Shown here: in pieces, positions 1-12,924 of the stretch | Layout: each line of letters opens with the position of its first letter | Numbering within the stretch: the first letter of the stretch is position 1 | NCBI RefSeq assembly: GCF_029962835.1 | Contig: NC_080589.1 | Location: 18,001,586-18,065,585 of the forward strand | Direction: 5' to 3' | Origin: Magnolia sinica | Lineage: Eukaryota > Streptophyta > Magnoliopsida > Magnoliales > Magnoliaceae | Length of the DNA stretch: 64,000 nucleotides | Program-made: the position numbers and the translations under genes | Notes under the pieces: model-generated | The model's input: only the letters and a program-made list of their open reading frames with translations | The model's database searches: none | Told to the model about the DNA's origin: nothing

Positions 1-708
1 CCTTGTGATTCACATGGACGGTCCAGATCTATCATCTGGAGGGCGAGTGGGGCCCACTACCGAAAAACGGACGGACGCTGTCCGTCCGCTGTTGCTGCGG
101 GCGAAGAAGGCGGGTCAGCCCTGTTTTGACTGGGCTGACCGTCCGGTGCGGCTCGGCTGGTGTGTGTGCTGTGCACATGCACTGTATGATGTGGGTCCCA
201 GGTGATGTATTCGAGAAATCCACTCCATCCATCCACTTCCTCCTTTAAATTAAGACGTTGAGCCCAGGACTGAAGCGTATCCAAAGATCAGGTGGGCCCC
301 ATATCACTATTTTATAGGCTGATCTGTCCATTGGGGCACTTTCACAGTGATCCAGGAGCTGCCATTTTACGTGTACGGTTCATTTATGGTACTCGGGCGA
401 TGTATGAATTTTCGAGCTGAACGGATGGTGGGAACCCTGCGATCTTGCATTCTGGACACTTTTCAGGCCACTTGAGCTTCAATTTCTCGATTTTCTTGGA
501 TCTCTGGCGTTGATCTTGGTCCCCTGGAGTCCATCCCATGCTTTGGTGTCATCAGAGCGTTAAATCCATGCTTTAAGCATCCTTTTTCAGTCTATGCTCG
601 TAAATACACTCTGCATCACAAACACAATTAAATCAGGCCATTAAACGGTATCATGCTTGTAAAACTATGCAGCAACTGGGTCTAATATGCAATATTTGAC
701 CCTCAACA
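1..708 (-). repeat. 3' LTR of the Athila element (partial)
   Basis: This block is nearly identical to 9644-10244. It ends on the plus strand in ..CCTCAACA, so on the element's strand the LTR opens TGTTGAGGG, matching the inverted end ..GTGAACA of the other LTR. A weak purine run (GGTTGGGGGTTG on the minus strand, about 709-720) precedes it and may be the polypurine tract. Confidence 0.85.
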
Positions 709-720
709 CAACCCCCAACC

Positions 721-2041
721 AGCATTATACTAGTCCCGAGCAAAGTATGCGAAAAATAAGTTGAGAAATACAGGACAATTTTTATGAACTCAAGCGATTT
801 TTTTTTGTATTACTATATTCGAAAATTCTAAGATGCATGAATGTTGGATATTACTTCCTCCTGAAATCAAGTGCACAACAAATTTCATAATCAACTTTAA
901 AGTATTTATGCATTAATTAGAACAATTCTAAACAATGAGTATCATGAGTGTATAATAAAATCTCGGCTTATCATCATTAAGAAATCCAATGGATAATTTT
1001 TATGATAACATTGATAATCAAAACAGTATTTAGGACACTCAAAACTTAAACCAGAATTTGCCTTTCAGTTCCTTTTTTTTTTTTTAAAAAAAAAAAAAAT
1101 TTATCGAGGGAGAAGAGAATTGAATCCGCACCTATAGGGAGCAAACCTATGGTGAAAATTATTCGCCTAACCTTTTCCAAAGGTATCTCTCTCTCCTTTT
1201 TTTTCTTTTTTTCTTTTTTTTTTTAAATTGACAGGCAAATTTTCCAAGCTGGTTCCTTACATGCTTAGTGATTAGAAATCTTAATGTGAAAGCGAGATGT
1301 GACATGTGAACTCATAACTCAATCAATATTTAAAACTTCCAATTATAGATTAATACTTCAAACTTAACTGTGAAATCTAATATAATAGATAACTGAATCT
1401 AAGAGTCATAAATTACCAACTTCACTTATCTTGTAATTTTAAATCCAAGATGGTTGTCAAAATCACTTCAAATTCAACAAAATGTCAGAAAAAAATTTTA
1501 AAACTTTCACAACTTTTGTTCAAAACCAAGAAAATGCTGATTAGGTGACCTAATCTCCCACCCCCAACCTAAAATCTACATTGTCCTCAATGTAAAAGAA
1601 ATAAGCATGCGATGCACATGGGACAAAAAGTAAATGAGAAGTGATGGAAAGATAATACCTGGATGAAAGAATCAAGAGGCTTTCCAAAGATTTCTACGTA
1701 AGAGCGGTCAGCACAAGAGAGAAACCAGCAGAAGTAAAATAAAATAACAAAAATACAATCCTACCTATACCACTTTCGTAGGTGCTCTCGATTGCATTTA
1801 GCGTATGCAACAAGCCTTTAAACCCCTAGGTTACCCCTAGTGGACGAGTTGTAGTCTCGTGAGGGTTTGCAGTAATGTTACCCACAAACATTGAACTGAC
1901 TAATGAAAAAATGACATGAAATGAAGAACTGGGTTGCCTCCCAGGAGCGCTAAGTTTACCGTCTTCAGCCAGACAAATAAAGCAACTACCCTAGTCCTAA
2001 GAAAACAGGAAACTTACCTATACCTCCATCAGACTAGGAGA
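721..2041 (-). other. Athila 3' untranslated region, no gene seen
   Basis: This 1.3 kb between integrase and the 3' LTR has no long open frame on either strand. It holds homopolymer runs (T/A near 1071-1100, T near 1198-1224). Near 1928 it has the sequence GGGTTGCCTCCCAGGAGCGC, which I recall as recurring downstream of pol in Athila-like elements. Some Athila members keep an env-like ORF in this position; none is seen here. Confidence 0.6.
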
Positions 2042-3058
2042 TTAATCCTGGTAAACAGGATCAGTCAGAGGCATGGACATGTCCTCTGAATCAAATTTCT
2101 CGACAAATGGTTTCAATCGATGTCCATTGACTTTAAACTCCTTGCCATTGTCGGGATCTCTTATCTCAACGGCCCCATGAGGAAAAACAGTAACAACAAT
2201 GTAAGGGCCGGTCCAACGAGATCGAAGCTTACCCGGAAAGAGATGTAATCGAGAATTGTACAAAAGGACCTTCTGACCAGGTGTGAATGATTTTCGCAAA
2301 ATGTGTTGGTCATGAAATGCTTTCATCTTATCCTTGTAAATTCTCGAATTATCGTATGCATCATTCTGGATTTCCTCAAGTTCATTCAATTGAAGTTTGC
2401 GTAGCGAGCCAGCGTTGTCCAGATTGAAATTAAGATTTTTGATCGCCCAGTACGCTTTATGTTCCAGCTCCACAGGCAAGTGACAAGCCTTCCCATAGAC
2501 AAGTCTAAAGGGAGACATTCCAATAGGAGTTTTAAATGCAGTACGGTATGCCCATAAGGCATCGGTCAATCGGATTGACCAATCCTTACGATCTGGGTTA
2601 ACCGTTTTCTCTAAAATGTGTTTGATCTCCCTATTGAAAATCTCAGCTTGTCCACTTGTCTGAGGATGGTATGGGGTGCTCACCTTATGAGAGATACCGT
2701 ATTTCTTCATTAAGCTCTCAAATGGTTTATTACAGAAGTGTGAGCCCCCATCACTAATGATGGCTCGAGGCGTTCCGAATCGAGAAAGGATGTTTTCTTT
2801 TAGGAATTTAATGACCGTGCGATGGTCATTCTTTCGACACGGAATCGCTTCGACCCATTTAGTGACATAGTCCACGGTGAGCAAAATATACAGATTTCCA
2901 AACGATTGGGGGAATGGTCCCATGAAATCGATGCCCCAGCAATCAAATGCTTCAATGATAAGAATGGGATTCAAAGGCATCATATTTCGACGGGACAATG
3001 CTCCCAATTTCTGACAACGCTCACAAGCTTTGCAAAACTCATGAGTGTCCCTAAACAT
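2042..3058 (-). pseudogene. Athila integrase region (fossil)
   Basis: The translation shows the integrase zinc-binding tail (CKACERCQK), the catalytic core ([11 protein letters not shown], then ISDGGSHF, then [16 protein letters not shown]) and the Athila-typical C-terminal part ([26 protein letters not shown]). There is no chromodomain, which fits Athila/Tat rather than chromoviruses. Part of a broken retrotransposon. Confidence 0.93.
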
Positions 3059-3288
3059 AGTGGGCCAGTAAAAGCCACACTGCAGAATCTTGGCCGTGGT
3101 CTTTTTAGCAGAAAAGTGACCACCACAGGCCTCTGAGTGATAGAAGGAGATGACGCTCTGATGCTCATCGTCTGGTACACATCTCCTTAGAATTTGGTCT
3201 GGGCAATATTTAAATAAATATGGATCGTCCTAAAAAAAGTTGCACACCTTGGTAAAGAATTTCTTCTTATCTTGCGCAGTCCAATGTG

Positions 3289-4545
3289 TTAGTATAGAAC
3301 CTGTGATAAGAAAATTAGCAATATTAGCGAACCAAGGTGAATGGGAGACTCTAAACAATTGTTCCTCAGGGAACATGTCATTGATATGGGTTGTCTCAAG
3401 GGAATCGAGGTATTAAGGCGAGAAAGGTGATCGGCCACTACGTTCTCTACTACCTTTTTATCTTTAATTTCCAAATCAAATTCTTGGAGTAGAAGGATCC
3501 ATCGTATCAAACGGGGTTTAGAATCATTCTTAGAAAGAAGATACTTAAGTGCCGCATGATCTGTGTAGATAATGATCTTGGATCCGATCAAGTAGGACCT
3601 AAATTTGTCCAAGGCGAACACTACGGCTAAGAGTTCCTTTTCCGTAGTCGAGTAGTTCACTGGGAAGGATTTAGAGTCCTACTTGCGTAATGAATAATGT
3701 AAGGCCGCTTGTCTTTTCTCTGGCCTAGAACCGCTCCAAGAGCATAATCAGAAGCGTCGCACATAAGCTCAAAAGGAAGGCTCCAGTCGGGTGGCTGCAT
3801 GATAGGTGCAGTGGTTAATGTGCCCTTAAGCTTGGTGAAAGCTTCCTGGCATTGCTCAGTCTACTCGCACGGAGCATCCTTTTGAAGAAGATTACATAAA
3901 GGACGAGAGAGAAGACTAAAGTCATTTATGAATCGCCTGTAAAATCCTACGTGTCCTAAGAAGGATCGCACGTCTCTGATGTTCTTGGGTGGAGGTAGGT
4001 TAGAGATAAGATCGATTTTTGCCTTATCTACCTCGATTCCTTTGGACGAGATGATATGCACAAGGACAATTCCCTTCTGAACCATGAAATGGCACTTCTC
4101 CCAGTTAAGTACCAAGTTCTTTTCTTCACATCTTTTCAGCACACATTTAAGACTTTCCAAGCATTTGTTGAAAGATTCCCAAATAAAGAGAAGTCGTCCA
4201 TGAAGACCTCTAGATATTGCCCCACCATGTCGGAAAAATACTAAGCATACATCGGAAAGGTGGCGGGGCATTACATAGTCCGAATGACATTCTTCGATAG
4301 CAAAGGTGCCGTAGGGACATGTAAATGTGGTCTTTTCCTGGTCTGGGGCTATCTCTATCTGGTTGTAGCCCGAATACCCGTCGAGGAAGCAGTAATAGGA
4401 ATGACCACTAACCTTTCCAGGATCCGATCAATGAATGGTAAAGGAAAGTGGTCTTTCCTCGTGACGGTATTCAATTTCCTGTAGTCAATGCACATTCTCC
4501 AACTAGTAGTGACTCTAGTTTATATGAGTTAATTATTGGCATTGG
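3289..4545 (-). pseudogene. Athila reverse transcriptase and RNase H region (fossil)
   Basis: The RNase H part (about 3420-3660) shows [18 protein letters not shown] and [11 protein letters not shown], the usual Ty3/gypsy RNase H signature. The piece to its right includes FLGHVGFYRRFI, the connection region of Ty3 reverse transcriptases. It sits between the protease and integrase regions as expected. The region is broken. Confidence 0.9.
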
Positions 4546-5769
4546 CTACGATGGTGATTCTGACTTCTTAGGAACCACTTGAGTTGGACTCACCCATTGA
4601 CTATCGGATATAGGGTATTTAATACCCACATCCAATAGTTTAAGGACCTCGGCCTTAACCACTTCCTTCATGTTTGGATTTAGTCTACGTTGTGGTTGCC
4701 GAGCGATTTTCGCATTATCCTCAAGATATATGCGGTGAGTACAAATCGAGGGGTCGATTCCCTTGAGGTCCGCTATCGTCCATCCAAGGGCTCCCTTATG
4801 CTCAATGAGAGTAGATATGAGCATACTCTCTTGTTCTTTCTCCAGATGGGCAGAGATCACCACTGGGTATGTCTCATCTTGACCTAAATATGCGTATTTC
4901 AAATCATAGGACAAAGGTTTTAGGTCAAGCTTCGGTGGCTTGAGGTTAGACGGTAGAGGCCCTACATCGGTTTGTGGTAATTCTTCAAATTGTGGCCTCC
5001 ACCGGTTAACTTCAAGTACCGGTGCAATATCAAGTAAGGTACATGTCTCCCTAATCATATCATCATCAAAATCATAGGAGTGGGCCAGGCACATCTCTAG
5101 AGGATCAGAGGATAAGGTCAGAGGTGTCGTATCTTCCACTAAAGAGTCAATCATGTTAATGTCGTGGAAATCGTCATCATCCTCTAAGTTTCTGCCATTA
5201 TTGAAAAAGATGTTTGACTCCAATGTCATATTTCCAAAAGACATAGTCATGACACCATTCCTGCAATTGATAATTGCATTTGACGTGGCAAGGAATGGGC
5301 GACCAAGAACGACAGCAATCTGAGTGCTCATGTTATTGATGGGTTCGGTGTCCAGGATGATAAAATCTACAGGGTAGTAAAATCTATCGACCTGGACTAA
5401 CACATCCTCAATTATCCCTCTTGGTACACGAACAGAGCGATCAGCAAGTTGTAGTGTGGTTAGGGTGGGTTTTAATTCACCCAAACCTAACTGTTTGTAT
5501 ACCGAGTAGGGAATCAAATTGACGCTCGCTCCTAAGTCAAGAAGTGCATGATCAATTCGATGATTCCCGATTACACATGATATGGTTGGGCTACCGGGAT
5601 CCTTGAATTTCTGCGGCACGTCTTGCTTCAGGATGGCACTCACTTTCTCAGTCAAGAAGATTTTCTTTTGAATAATTTTCCGTCTTTTGGTCGTGCATAA
5701 GTCTTTCAGGAATTTGGCATATGAAGGTATCTGTTTAACGACATCAAGTAGAGGAATGTTGACTTTCAA
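4546..5769 (-). pseudogene. Athila protease and start of reverse transcriptase (fossil)
   Basis: An open stretch of 407 codons. It carries the retroviral-type aspartic protease motif (ALLDLGASVNLIP, then VVLGRPFLAT further on) and ends in the N-terminal part of reverse transcriptase (CTHRIYLEDNAKIARQPQRR, then KYPISDSQWVSPTQVVPKK). This order is standard for Athila polyproteins. Confidence 0.9.
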
Positions 5770-5869
5770 TGTTTCAACACCTCTAGGATATCCCGAGAGT
5801 TAGAGAGAGGTTTTAGTGAAACCAACCGTTGGGGGAATGGAGCAACGGGCTTCTCTAGAAGTTCAGGTT

Positions 5870-7425
5870 CTACTTTTTGTGGGGCATCACTGGATTCATC
5901 ATTGTTGTCCTCTTCGGTTCTTGAGGCTTTTCGGGCCTAACCGGAAGAGTTTTATCAATGATCTTCCCACTCCTAAGAGTGGTGATGGATTTAGCATGCC
6001 CTATCTGATTTGAAGAGCTGGGATCATTATTCTCGTACTGCGGTTTAGGATTGGGGAGAGGTTGTGCAGGAAGCATCCCCTTTTCTATAACCGTCATACG
6101 AGAATCTATCTTTTGCATAAAATCTGTAATTCCCCGCATTGCCTGAGCCAGCTCTTGTATGGGATTTTGAACCGGTTCCTCTTGAGGTTTCACTTGATTT
6201 GGATTTTAATTGAAGAAACCTGGAGGAGTCGCCGTTTGTCCATTCCTCCAACTAAAGTTTGGATGATTTTTCCAGCCAGGATTGTATGTGTTGGAGTTAG
6301 GTCCAGTAAAAGGTCTTTGATAATTATTTACGGCATTGGCTTGTTCATTCAACACTCCTCGAAAGGCGGTATTGTAGGACAGTTTTCAGTTGTGTGAATG
6401 TTGCAATCACAGATGCTGCAAACAATTTCATTGACCTTATCCTTCTTTCCTTCCATGGCCTCAACTTTCCTTATGAGCGTAGTCACTTTACACTTGAGAT
6501 CATCCTCTTCTTTCAAGAGATATAATCCACCTTTCTCCTTTAATTGAGTCGGCCTAGACGTGGTGTTCGCCATTGGGTAATAGTCCCATGATTGTGTTTT
6601 TTCAGCGAGACTATCGAGGTAATCCCATACCTCGTCAACATCTTTGTTGATGAACTCTCCATTACACATTGTCTCGACCATTTGGCGCATGGAAGATGTC
6701 AATCCATCATAGAAAAAATTTGTAATGCGCCACGTTTCAAATCCGTGTTGTGGGCATGAACTGACCAAATCTTTGAACCTTTCCCAACATTGGAAGAATG
6801 TTTCATCTTCCTTTTGGGCAAAGTTCATGATCGCTTTTCTGAGGGTAATCGTTTTATGGTGTGGGAAGAATTTTTTTATGAATTTCCTCTACATATCGTT
6901 CCATGTGCCAATGGATCTAGGACGCAATGAATGTAACCACGTCTTAGCTTTCTCTTTTAAGGAAAAAGGAAAGAGTTTCAGCCTAATTGTATCCTCAGAT
7001 ACATTAGGAAAACATAATGTAGCTATAATCTCATCGAACTCTTTCAAATGTAAATATGGGCTTTCTGATTCAAGTCCATGGAATTTGAGAAGGAGTTGGA
7101 TAACTCCTGGCTTGATGTCCATTTGTCCTGTATTTTCAGGAAAAATCATGCATGAGGGCATACTCACTCCCGCCGATTGCAGATAATCTTGTAAAGTACG
7201 AGGCGGGGGTGCCTGTTGCACCTCATTTTCATCTTGGGTATCCTCCACCCTGGGTGGAAGTAGAGGAGGTTGGTCTTCAGCCCTAACTTCAGTTAACTCA
7301 GGGGATTTCGAACGGTGTCTAGTCCTGTGATGGATAGTCAACCCCTCAACCAATCCTCCTTCAGTCAAGAGACGTCGAGTGTCGTCACGGGCCCACTTGG
7401 GCATGAAAACACTCGCAGCCCTCAA
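5870..7425 (-). pseudogene. Athila gag region (fossil)
   Basis: The N-terminal part contains a capsid-like stretch (GVIQLLLKFHGLESESPYLH, then LKEKAKTWLHSL). The next contains NFAQKEDETFFQCWERFKDL and a Cys/His cluster (CSICDCNIHTTENC) resembling the gag zinc knuckle. The last piece is proline-rich and leads into the protease. The region is broken. Confidence 0.88.
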
Positions 7426-8111
7426 TTAAAAACCTAATCCTAAGAAAGGGAAAGAAAATCTAGAAAGAAAGAGAGAGTTGGAAAGAAATTACCAAATTGA
7501 AGCCCCTAAGTTAAGGACCTGCAAAATAAAACAAAAATAAGTTAGATTCTAAAAAGGAGAAAAACAATCTCTTAAAAGAAAGATAACAGTAAACTGATTT
7601 CTAAAAGAAAGTGGAAACTTCTAAAATAAATTAAGAAAATCCTAAACTTAAAAAGTAAATTACTACAAGGGAATTGAAAAATAGAAAGTAGGGAAGGAGC
7701 TTACTGAATTAGAAATTTCTATCTTAAAGGCCTACAAAATAGGAATGTTAGTTTTTAAATAAACTAGGAAACAAATTAGATTCTAAGAGAGTTAAAGTTA
7801 GAAAGTTATTAGAGAACAAAAATTCTAAAAACAAAAAAAAAAAGTTTCTAAACTATTTCCTACAAATAGAGAAATACTAGAGTTAGAAAATTTCTAAGAT
7901 TTAAACCTTAATTCTAAAAACAGAAAAAGTAGAGAAATTAGGAAGGAATTACCAATTTAAGAACTTATGTCAGGGTCCTGCAAAACAGGAAAACAGGTTA
8001 AGTTCTAAAAATAGAATAAAATAAAATAAAAACTTCTATCCTAAAGTAAGTAAAATCCTAATCCTAACCTAATTCTAAAACTAATTAATTTCAGAAAAAC
8101 GTAACCGTCAG
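7426..8111 (-). other. Athila leader between primer site and gag, no gene seen
   Basis: About 690 bases of A- and purine-rich DNA with loosely recurring phrases such as 'aattctaaaaaca' and 'agaaattaccaattt'. It is the untranslated leader of the Athila element. No conserved protein is visible in any frame. Confidence 0.6.
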
Positions 8112-8129
8112 TCCCCGGCAACGGCGCCA
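8112..8129 (-). other. tRNA-Asp primer binding site of the Athila element
   Basis: The minus strand reads TGGCGCCGTTGCCGGGGA, complementary to the 3' end of plant tRNA-Asp including CCA. It lies six bases inside the 5' LTR border. This primer is a known feature of Athila elements. Confidence 0.92.
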
Positions 8130-8135
8130 AAAACT

Positions 8136-10244
8136 TGTTCACTCCCCAAGTATAGGGTTGTGATGTAGTAATAAACTCGGTAAGACCGAGGTCGAATCCA
8201 CAGGGACTGATACCTGTACGTTATCTGAAACCAAGTAGAACTAGAACTAGACTAAGATGTGATCTAACCAAATAAAATTTTAAGGAATAATTGTGGAATA
8301 ATTATTTAAAACTTTAAGGAATTCAGAAGAAGAAAACTAGGGATTCAGAGGATCCACTTGTAGGGATTAGGGAGATCTTTTGCCTGCATTAGGAATCATG
8401 GAAATTAAATTGAATTTCCTCTGATATAACTTTAAAGGGATGAAAGGTATTTGAATCAGAATAGATTCCATCATCAAACCATGCCCAGGAGACAGAGCAA
8501 ATAACAGAATTAAACTAATCACCAACCAATCAGATGATTATGAAGGTTAGGAAGGGTACCGACATCCAACCATGCCCAGGAGACGATGGCGAACATCAGG
8601 GCTTCCTGACATTATAATCAAAATAAGAGAAGAGGAATACTCAAAGCCATTGCAAGCCCATTGTAATTTCAGTCACAACATGCCATTAAAAACTAAAAAT
8701 ATTCCCATAAAATTAAATAAAAAAGCTCTTCAATTTAATCAAAAGGCACAAGCAACATCTCTCCCATCAGGCTACAAGCTTCACCTCTTAGCCCTAGCTA
8801 AGAGGATTAGCTACACATGAATGGGCTGATTAAAACAGCAAAAATAAAACAAGAAAAGAAAAGAACAAGAAGGAAAGAGAGAAAAAACCCGCTCCACGCT
8901 TCTTCCTTTCTTCCTTCAATGCTAAGCCAGCCACGTCCCAAAACAACTCCTCACGTACCGTAGCTGCCCTTTCTCTCTCCGTCACATGTGCCAGCAGCCA
9001 CACATGCTCCTGCAGAAAACCAGCAAAACGTCCAGCCTTCCTCCGTTTTCTTCTTTCACTTTTCTTCCTTTCTTCCTTTTCTTCCTCACGTTCAAAACCC
9101 AAGCCCCAGCACACCCCCTCCTCCTCTCTTTCACACGCTCCTTATAGAGCTGTCCTTCGAGAGTCCTACTGGAAATAGGGTGCGGAGATACTCCTTACGC
9201 AGCCAGGATGCAACAGCGTGCGCAACAACGCAAAAGGCGTTGGTTTGGCCTCAGTTTGGGAGGCTTGTCGTCCAGTAAACTCAAAACTGACTTCTTGGCT
9301 AGGGTCATTCCTGGCTTGGTCATCATCTAGACGGTTTGGATCACCAATCCGATCACAGGCAGTGGCCCACAATCGGCTGGAAATTTTGGATTTCCCGGAC
9401 GCGAAAACGGGGTGCATAGTACTTACGATGTACTGATGGTGGGGCCCACTTCACTGTCTTTTTGGAAAATCCAAGCCGTTATTTGGATTCCTGACGAAAA
9501 ACTGGTCAGGAAGGGTGGGTTTCTTCAAATTATGCACGGCCCATTGGACCAGATCCATTCACCGTCTATCTTTCTTTTGGACGATCAAAACTGAATCTCC
9601 GGGACCTTTTGAGAATTGTCCACCTAGGCATGCATGATATGGCCCTTGTGATTCACATGGACGGTCCAGATCCATCATCTGGAGGGCGAGTGGGGCCCAC
9701 TACCGAAAAACGGACGGACGCTGTCCGTCCGCTTGCACTGTATGATGTGGGTCCCAGGTGATGTATTCGAGAAATCCACTCCATCCATCCACTTCCTCCT
9801 TTAAATTAAGACGTTGAGCCCAAGACTGAAGCGTATCCAAAGATCAGGTGGGCCCCATATCACTATTTTATAGGCTGATCTGTCTATTGGGGCACTTTCA
9901 CAGTGATCCAGGAGCTGCAATTTTACGTGTACGGTTCATTTATGGTACTCGGGCGATGTATGAATTTTCGAGCTGAACGGATAGTGGGAACCCTGTGATC
10001 TTGCATTCTGGACACTTTTCAGGTCACTTGAGCTTCAATTTCTCGATTTTCTTGGATCTCTGGCGTTGATCTTGGTCCCCTGGAGTCCATCCCATGCTTT
10101 GGTGTCATCAGAGCGTTAAATCCATGCTTTAAGCATCCTTTTTCAGTCCATGCTCGTAAATACACTCTGCATCACAAACACAATTAAATCAGGCCATTAA
10201 ACGGTATCATGCTCGTAAAACTATGAACAACTGGGTCTGATATG
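8136..10244 (-). repeat. 5' LTR of the Athila element (~2.1 kb)
   Basis: On the plus strand it starts TGTTCACTCCCC next to the primer site. Its right part (9644-10244) matches the left edge of the window. The outermost ~19 bases present in the other LTR are not recognisable here, so the exact right border is uncertain. Inside, 'accatgcccaggagac' occurs twice (near 8478 and 8569). The short open frames within it look like chance. Confidence 0.85.
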
Positions 10245-11929
10245 TGTACTGTGGCCCACCTGATGAGTGCAATGAATTAAAGATTTGAGCGTTTTGCTTG
10301 AACAACTCGTGTGGTACAAATGGGTAACTAGAAAAAAAGCCAATCGATGGCTAGGATCATCGCTTTTATGGTTTCTGATATATGACCCACTTACAACAGA
10401 TGAACACTTGGGATCTGATACATGTGCATCTCATGTATGGAATGCATGTGATAGTTTTCCTTCAATGGGAGATGGATTAGTGAATGACCGACTATGTGAT
10501 AGGGCGCACTAGATTAGTTTAGATCAAAACAAGTGGGTCTCAGCTGTAGCATTGCACGATCGAAAGAAAAGAAGGCCTTTTCTTCATATGTAGAAATGAT
10601 CATCTAGTGGGGTAAGTGCATAGAAACATCCCATACACCTAGTTACAGGTGGATTCTTAGGCATCATGTCATCTATCTATAAGAACTCTATGTGGTCCAT
10701 TCCAATCTTCAAAGGTTACCTTGAAAAAAATATCATATTGATTGGGTACAAGTAGCAAAGAAAAGTGATGGATAATATTAGTGAATCTATCAGATTTTTT
10801 AAACATCATCCATCCATGATAGGGCCAACTAGATGGAAGGCTCTGATTTATACTGATACATAACCCTCTGGCTCTACCATATCATTTTTTCCATTCTCTA
10901 GAGAGTGCGTGAGAGCTTGTTCGAGATGGGGCCAACTCTCTCTAGCTTCTCCACTGTACATGTGGCACTTAGATAAATTTATAATGATTTTACTCAATCC
11001 ATTACAATTTCCAAGTGGCCCATCATTCTCGTTTTTCACTCAACAATTGAACATTTTCTATGGATCAATTTTCTTACCACCAATGTGATAGATGCTGTGA
11101 TGTGTTTTTTAGTAAATAAACCTTCATACAGTGCCCTCCCAACTTAGTGGCTCAGATTGTCTAACCAAAGCTTTTGAGGCAGGCGCTTCTTTGAGGAGTA
11201 AAAGTACTTAAATACCTTCATTTTAGTTTTTTCCTAAGTGGTGCATTGAGAATTGTAAGCCCATGTGGTATATGTCTGACATCTAACTGCTACGATTGAT
11301 GCACCAGACAAAAAATTTGTACCCAATGATACAATGGGCCAACGAAAAAATAAATAAATAAATAACATACACCACTCAAAAACATTTAAATTGATTTGTA
11401 GCCCATCCGAAGATTTAATGGGCCAAATCTATGGTTGGTGTTCTACCATGTAGGGGTTCATATAGAAGATAGGATGGATGCTATGCACATTTCTAAAATT
11501 GTGACACTAAAATTACTATGGGTTTATTTATAAATCATACGACTTATGTTTCACTTACTAGCTAACAAGGTCCAAGTGTTAGTGGACCATTGGATAAGTA
11601 TTTTTGGCATTTTATTCATGAAAGGGTGAATTTTAGGGTAAAGGTCTATTTATTAATAATGAAAAAAAATCACGGAACGTGAAACCCAAAAACTACATTA
11701 AGTTGATGCTTGTTAACGTGGAACTTGGAAAGCACTCCATGATTTTTATGGAATTTTTTGGTCGAGCAAGGCTTGGCTTAATGGTGAATACAGAATGTGC
11801 TTCGCTAATCCTTCTTAAAAAATAAAATTTTGCTTCTAAATTTTCCCCTACCCACATTGCGAATGGGATTTTCTCTCTCTTGAATAAATTGTGTAATACA
11901 CATTCCAACTTTTAACGCATAGAACTTCT
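10245..11929. other. Intergenic DNA, nothing recognised
   Basis: I see no conserved protein, no RNA gene and no clear repeat borders. A short TAAA run lies near 11350 (aaataaataaataaataac). Confidence 0.5.
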
Positions 11930-12775
11930 CTGGCCCACCATGATTTATGTGTTAGATCCACATCATCCATCAACTTTTTTAGATAATTCTAGAACACGAG
12001 CCCAAAAAATGTGGCACATCAAAAGCTCAAGTGAACCTCAGCACGAAAAGCAACGGGAATCAAACGACTACCATTGAAACCTTCCTAGGGTCCACTGTGA
12101 GGTTTATTTCCATCTAATCTAACTATTAGTTGTGCTGGATAAAGATGTTGAAGAGAAGAGGACGCATCGAGTTCGTGCATGTCTTCAGGGAAGGGAACGC
12201 ACCTGCAGATGCTCTGGCATGCCAGGGTAGCGAGACTCAGTAGTCCATTTAAGGCCTTCTTTTCTTGGATAAAGTGGAGCTGGGGACGATTAGAGACGTT
12301 TTGTGCAGTTCTGGGAATCATTCATCGTTTGCCCAGTAGTCCATTCAGTGAGGTTTTGTTGTTTTCTTTCATGATATGATAGGTTACTCTAGGTCCTTTT
12401 TTCTAGGGGTTACTCGAAAGCAGGCTTTGTAATTATCTTTTCTCATATATGGAAATCACCTTTTGCCAAAAAAAAAAAAAAAGAAGAAGAAGAAAAAGCT
12501 CACCAGAAGGGAACCCAGAAACAGGTAAGTGATGTGTTCGTGAAAACGCCTTAGTTAGATCAAACCATGGAAATGATCCAAGATCCAGAGCTTTCTGTGG
12601 CCCAAGAAGTTTTCGATTGTAGGTGCCCAATTACCACTGTTTCGTGTAATCTAGCCCACTTGAGTTTTAGATTAGCCTCATTTTTTGTTTCTTTTTCTAA
12701 AATGAGCATGCAAAATGAATGGACGAGGTCATTTCCCACAAACAACACGGTGGGTCCCACCTAGCATCTTAGGTG
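11930..12775. repeat. Foldback repeat copy split by a LINE fragment
   Basis: The left arm (11930-12128: tggcccaccatgatttatgt ... ccattgaaaccttcctaggg) and the right arm (about 12595-12775: tgtggcccaagaagttttcg ... cacggtgggtcccacc) are inverted copies of the dispersed foldback family. The centre is displaced by a 5'-truncated LINE ending in poly(A). Both arms have drifted, so the copy is old. Confidence 0.75.
12129..12488 (+). mobile_element. L1-type LINE, 5'-truncated 3' end
   Basis: The plus strand encodes RGRIEFVHVFREGNAPADAL followed by ACQG and soon a stop. This is the C-terminal end of the RNase H domain found in plant L1-type LINEs (consensus HV-REGN-AD-LA). A ~260-base untranslated tail follows, ending in a run of A with a short AAG-rich extension (12469-12498). 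The 5' end is cut where the sequence meets the left arm of the foldback repeat, typical of incomplete reverse transcription. I did not find clear target repeats. Confidence 0.75.
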
Positions 12776-12924
12776 GTCCCCACCCAAATCCTAGCGCAGA
12801 AAGCTTTTACAAGAGGTTTAACAGAAAATCCACATAGCTAGATTGCATATAACACTGCCGGCAGTGAAACTGGATTGCATTGTGTGCTACATACCACTAA
12901 CCTAACGTCACTAAATTATGTGAG

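Larger units (their letters stand above)
1..10244 (-). mobile_element. Athila-type Ty3/gypsy LTR retrotransposon, broken, truncated by window edge
   Basis: Two long direct repeats (1-708 and 8136-10244) flank gag, protease, reverse transcriptase, RNase H and integrase regions, all on the minus strand. The primer site matches the 3' end of tRNA-Asp, and the integrase has the [20 protein letters not shown] block; both are typical of the Athila lineage. The part order PR-RT-RH-INT is that of Ty3/gypsy. No env-like reading frame is visible between integrase and the 3' LTR. The coding regions are broken in several places, so this is a fossil. The visible parts of the two LTRs differ at roughly ten substitutions in about 600 aligned bases by my hand count, plus one length difference, which suggests a fairly recent insertion. 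The outer end of the 3' LTR lies left of the window, so target repeats cannot be checked. Confidence 0.93.

Noticed and set aside
5-284. Small frames at the left edge
   Set aside because: Within the Athila LTR and not conserved in the better-bounded LTR copy.
8572-9594. Several 60-96 codon frames on both strands
   Set aside because: All lie inside the 5' LTR of the Athila element and show no conserved residues.
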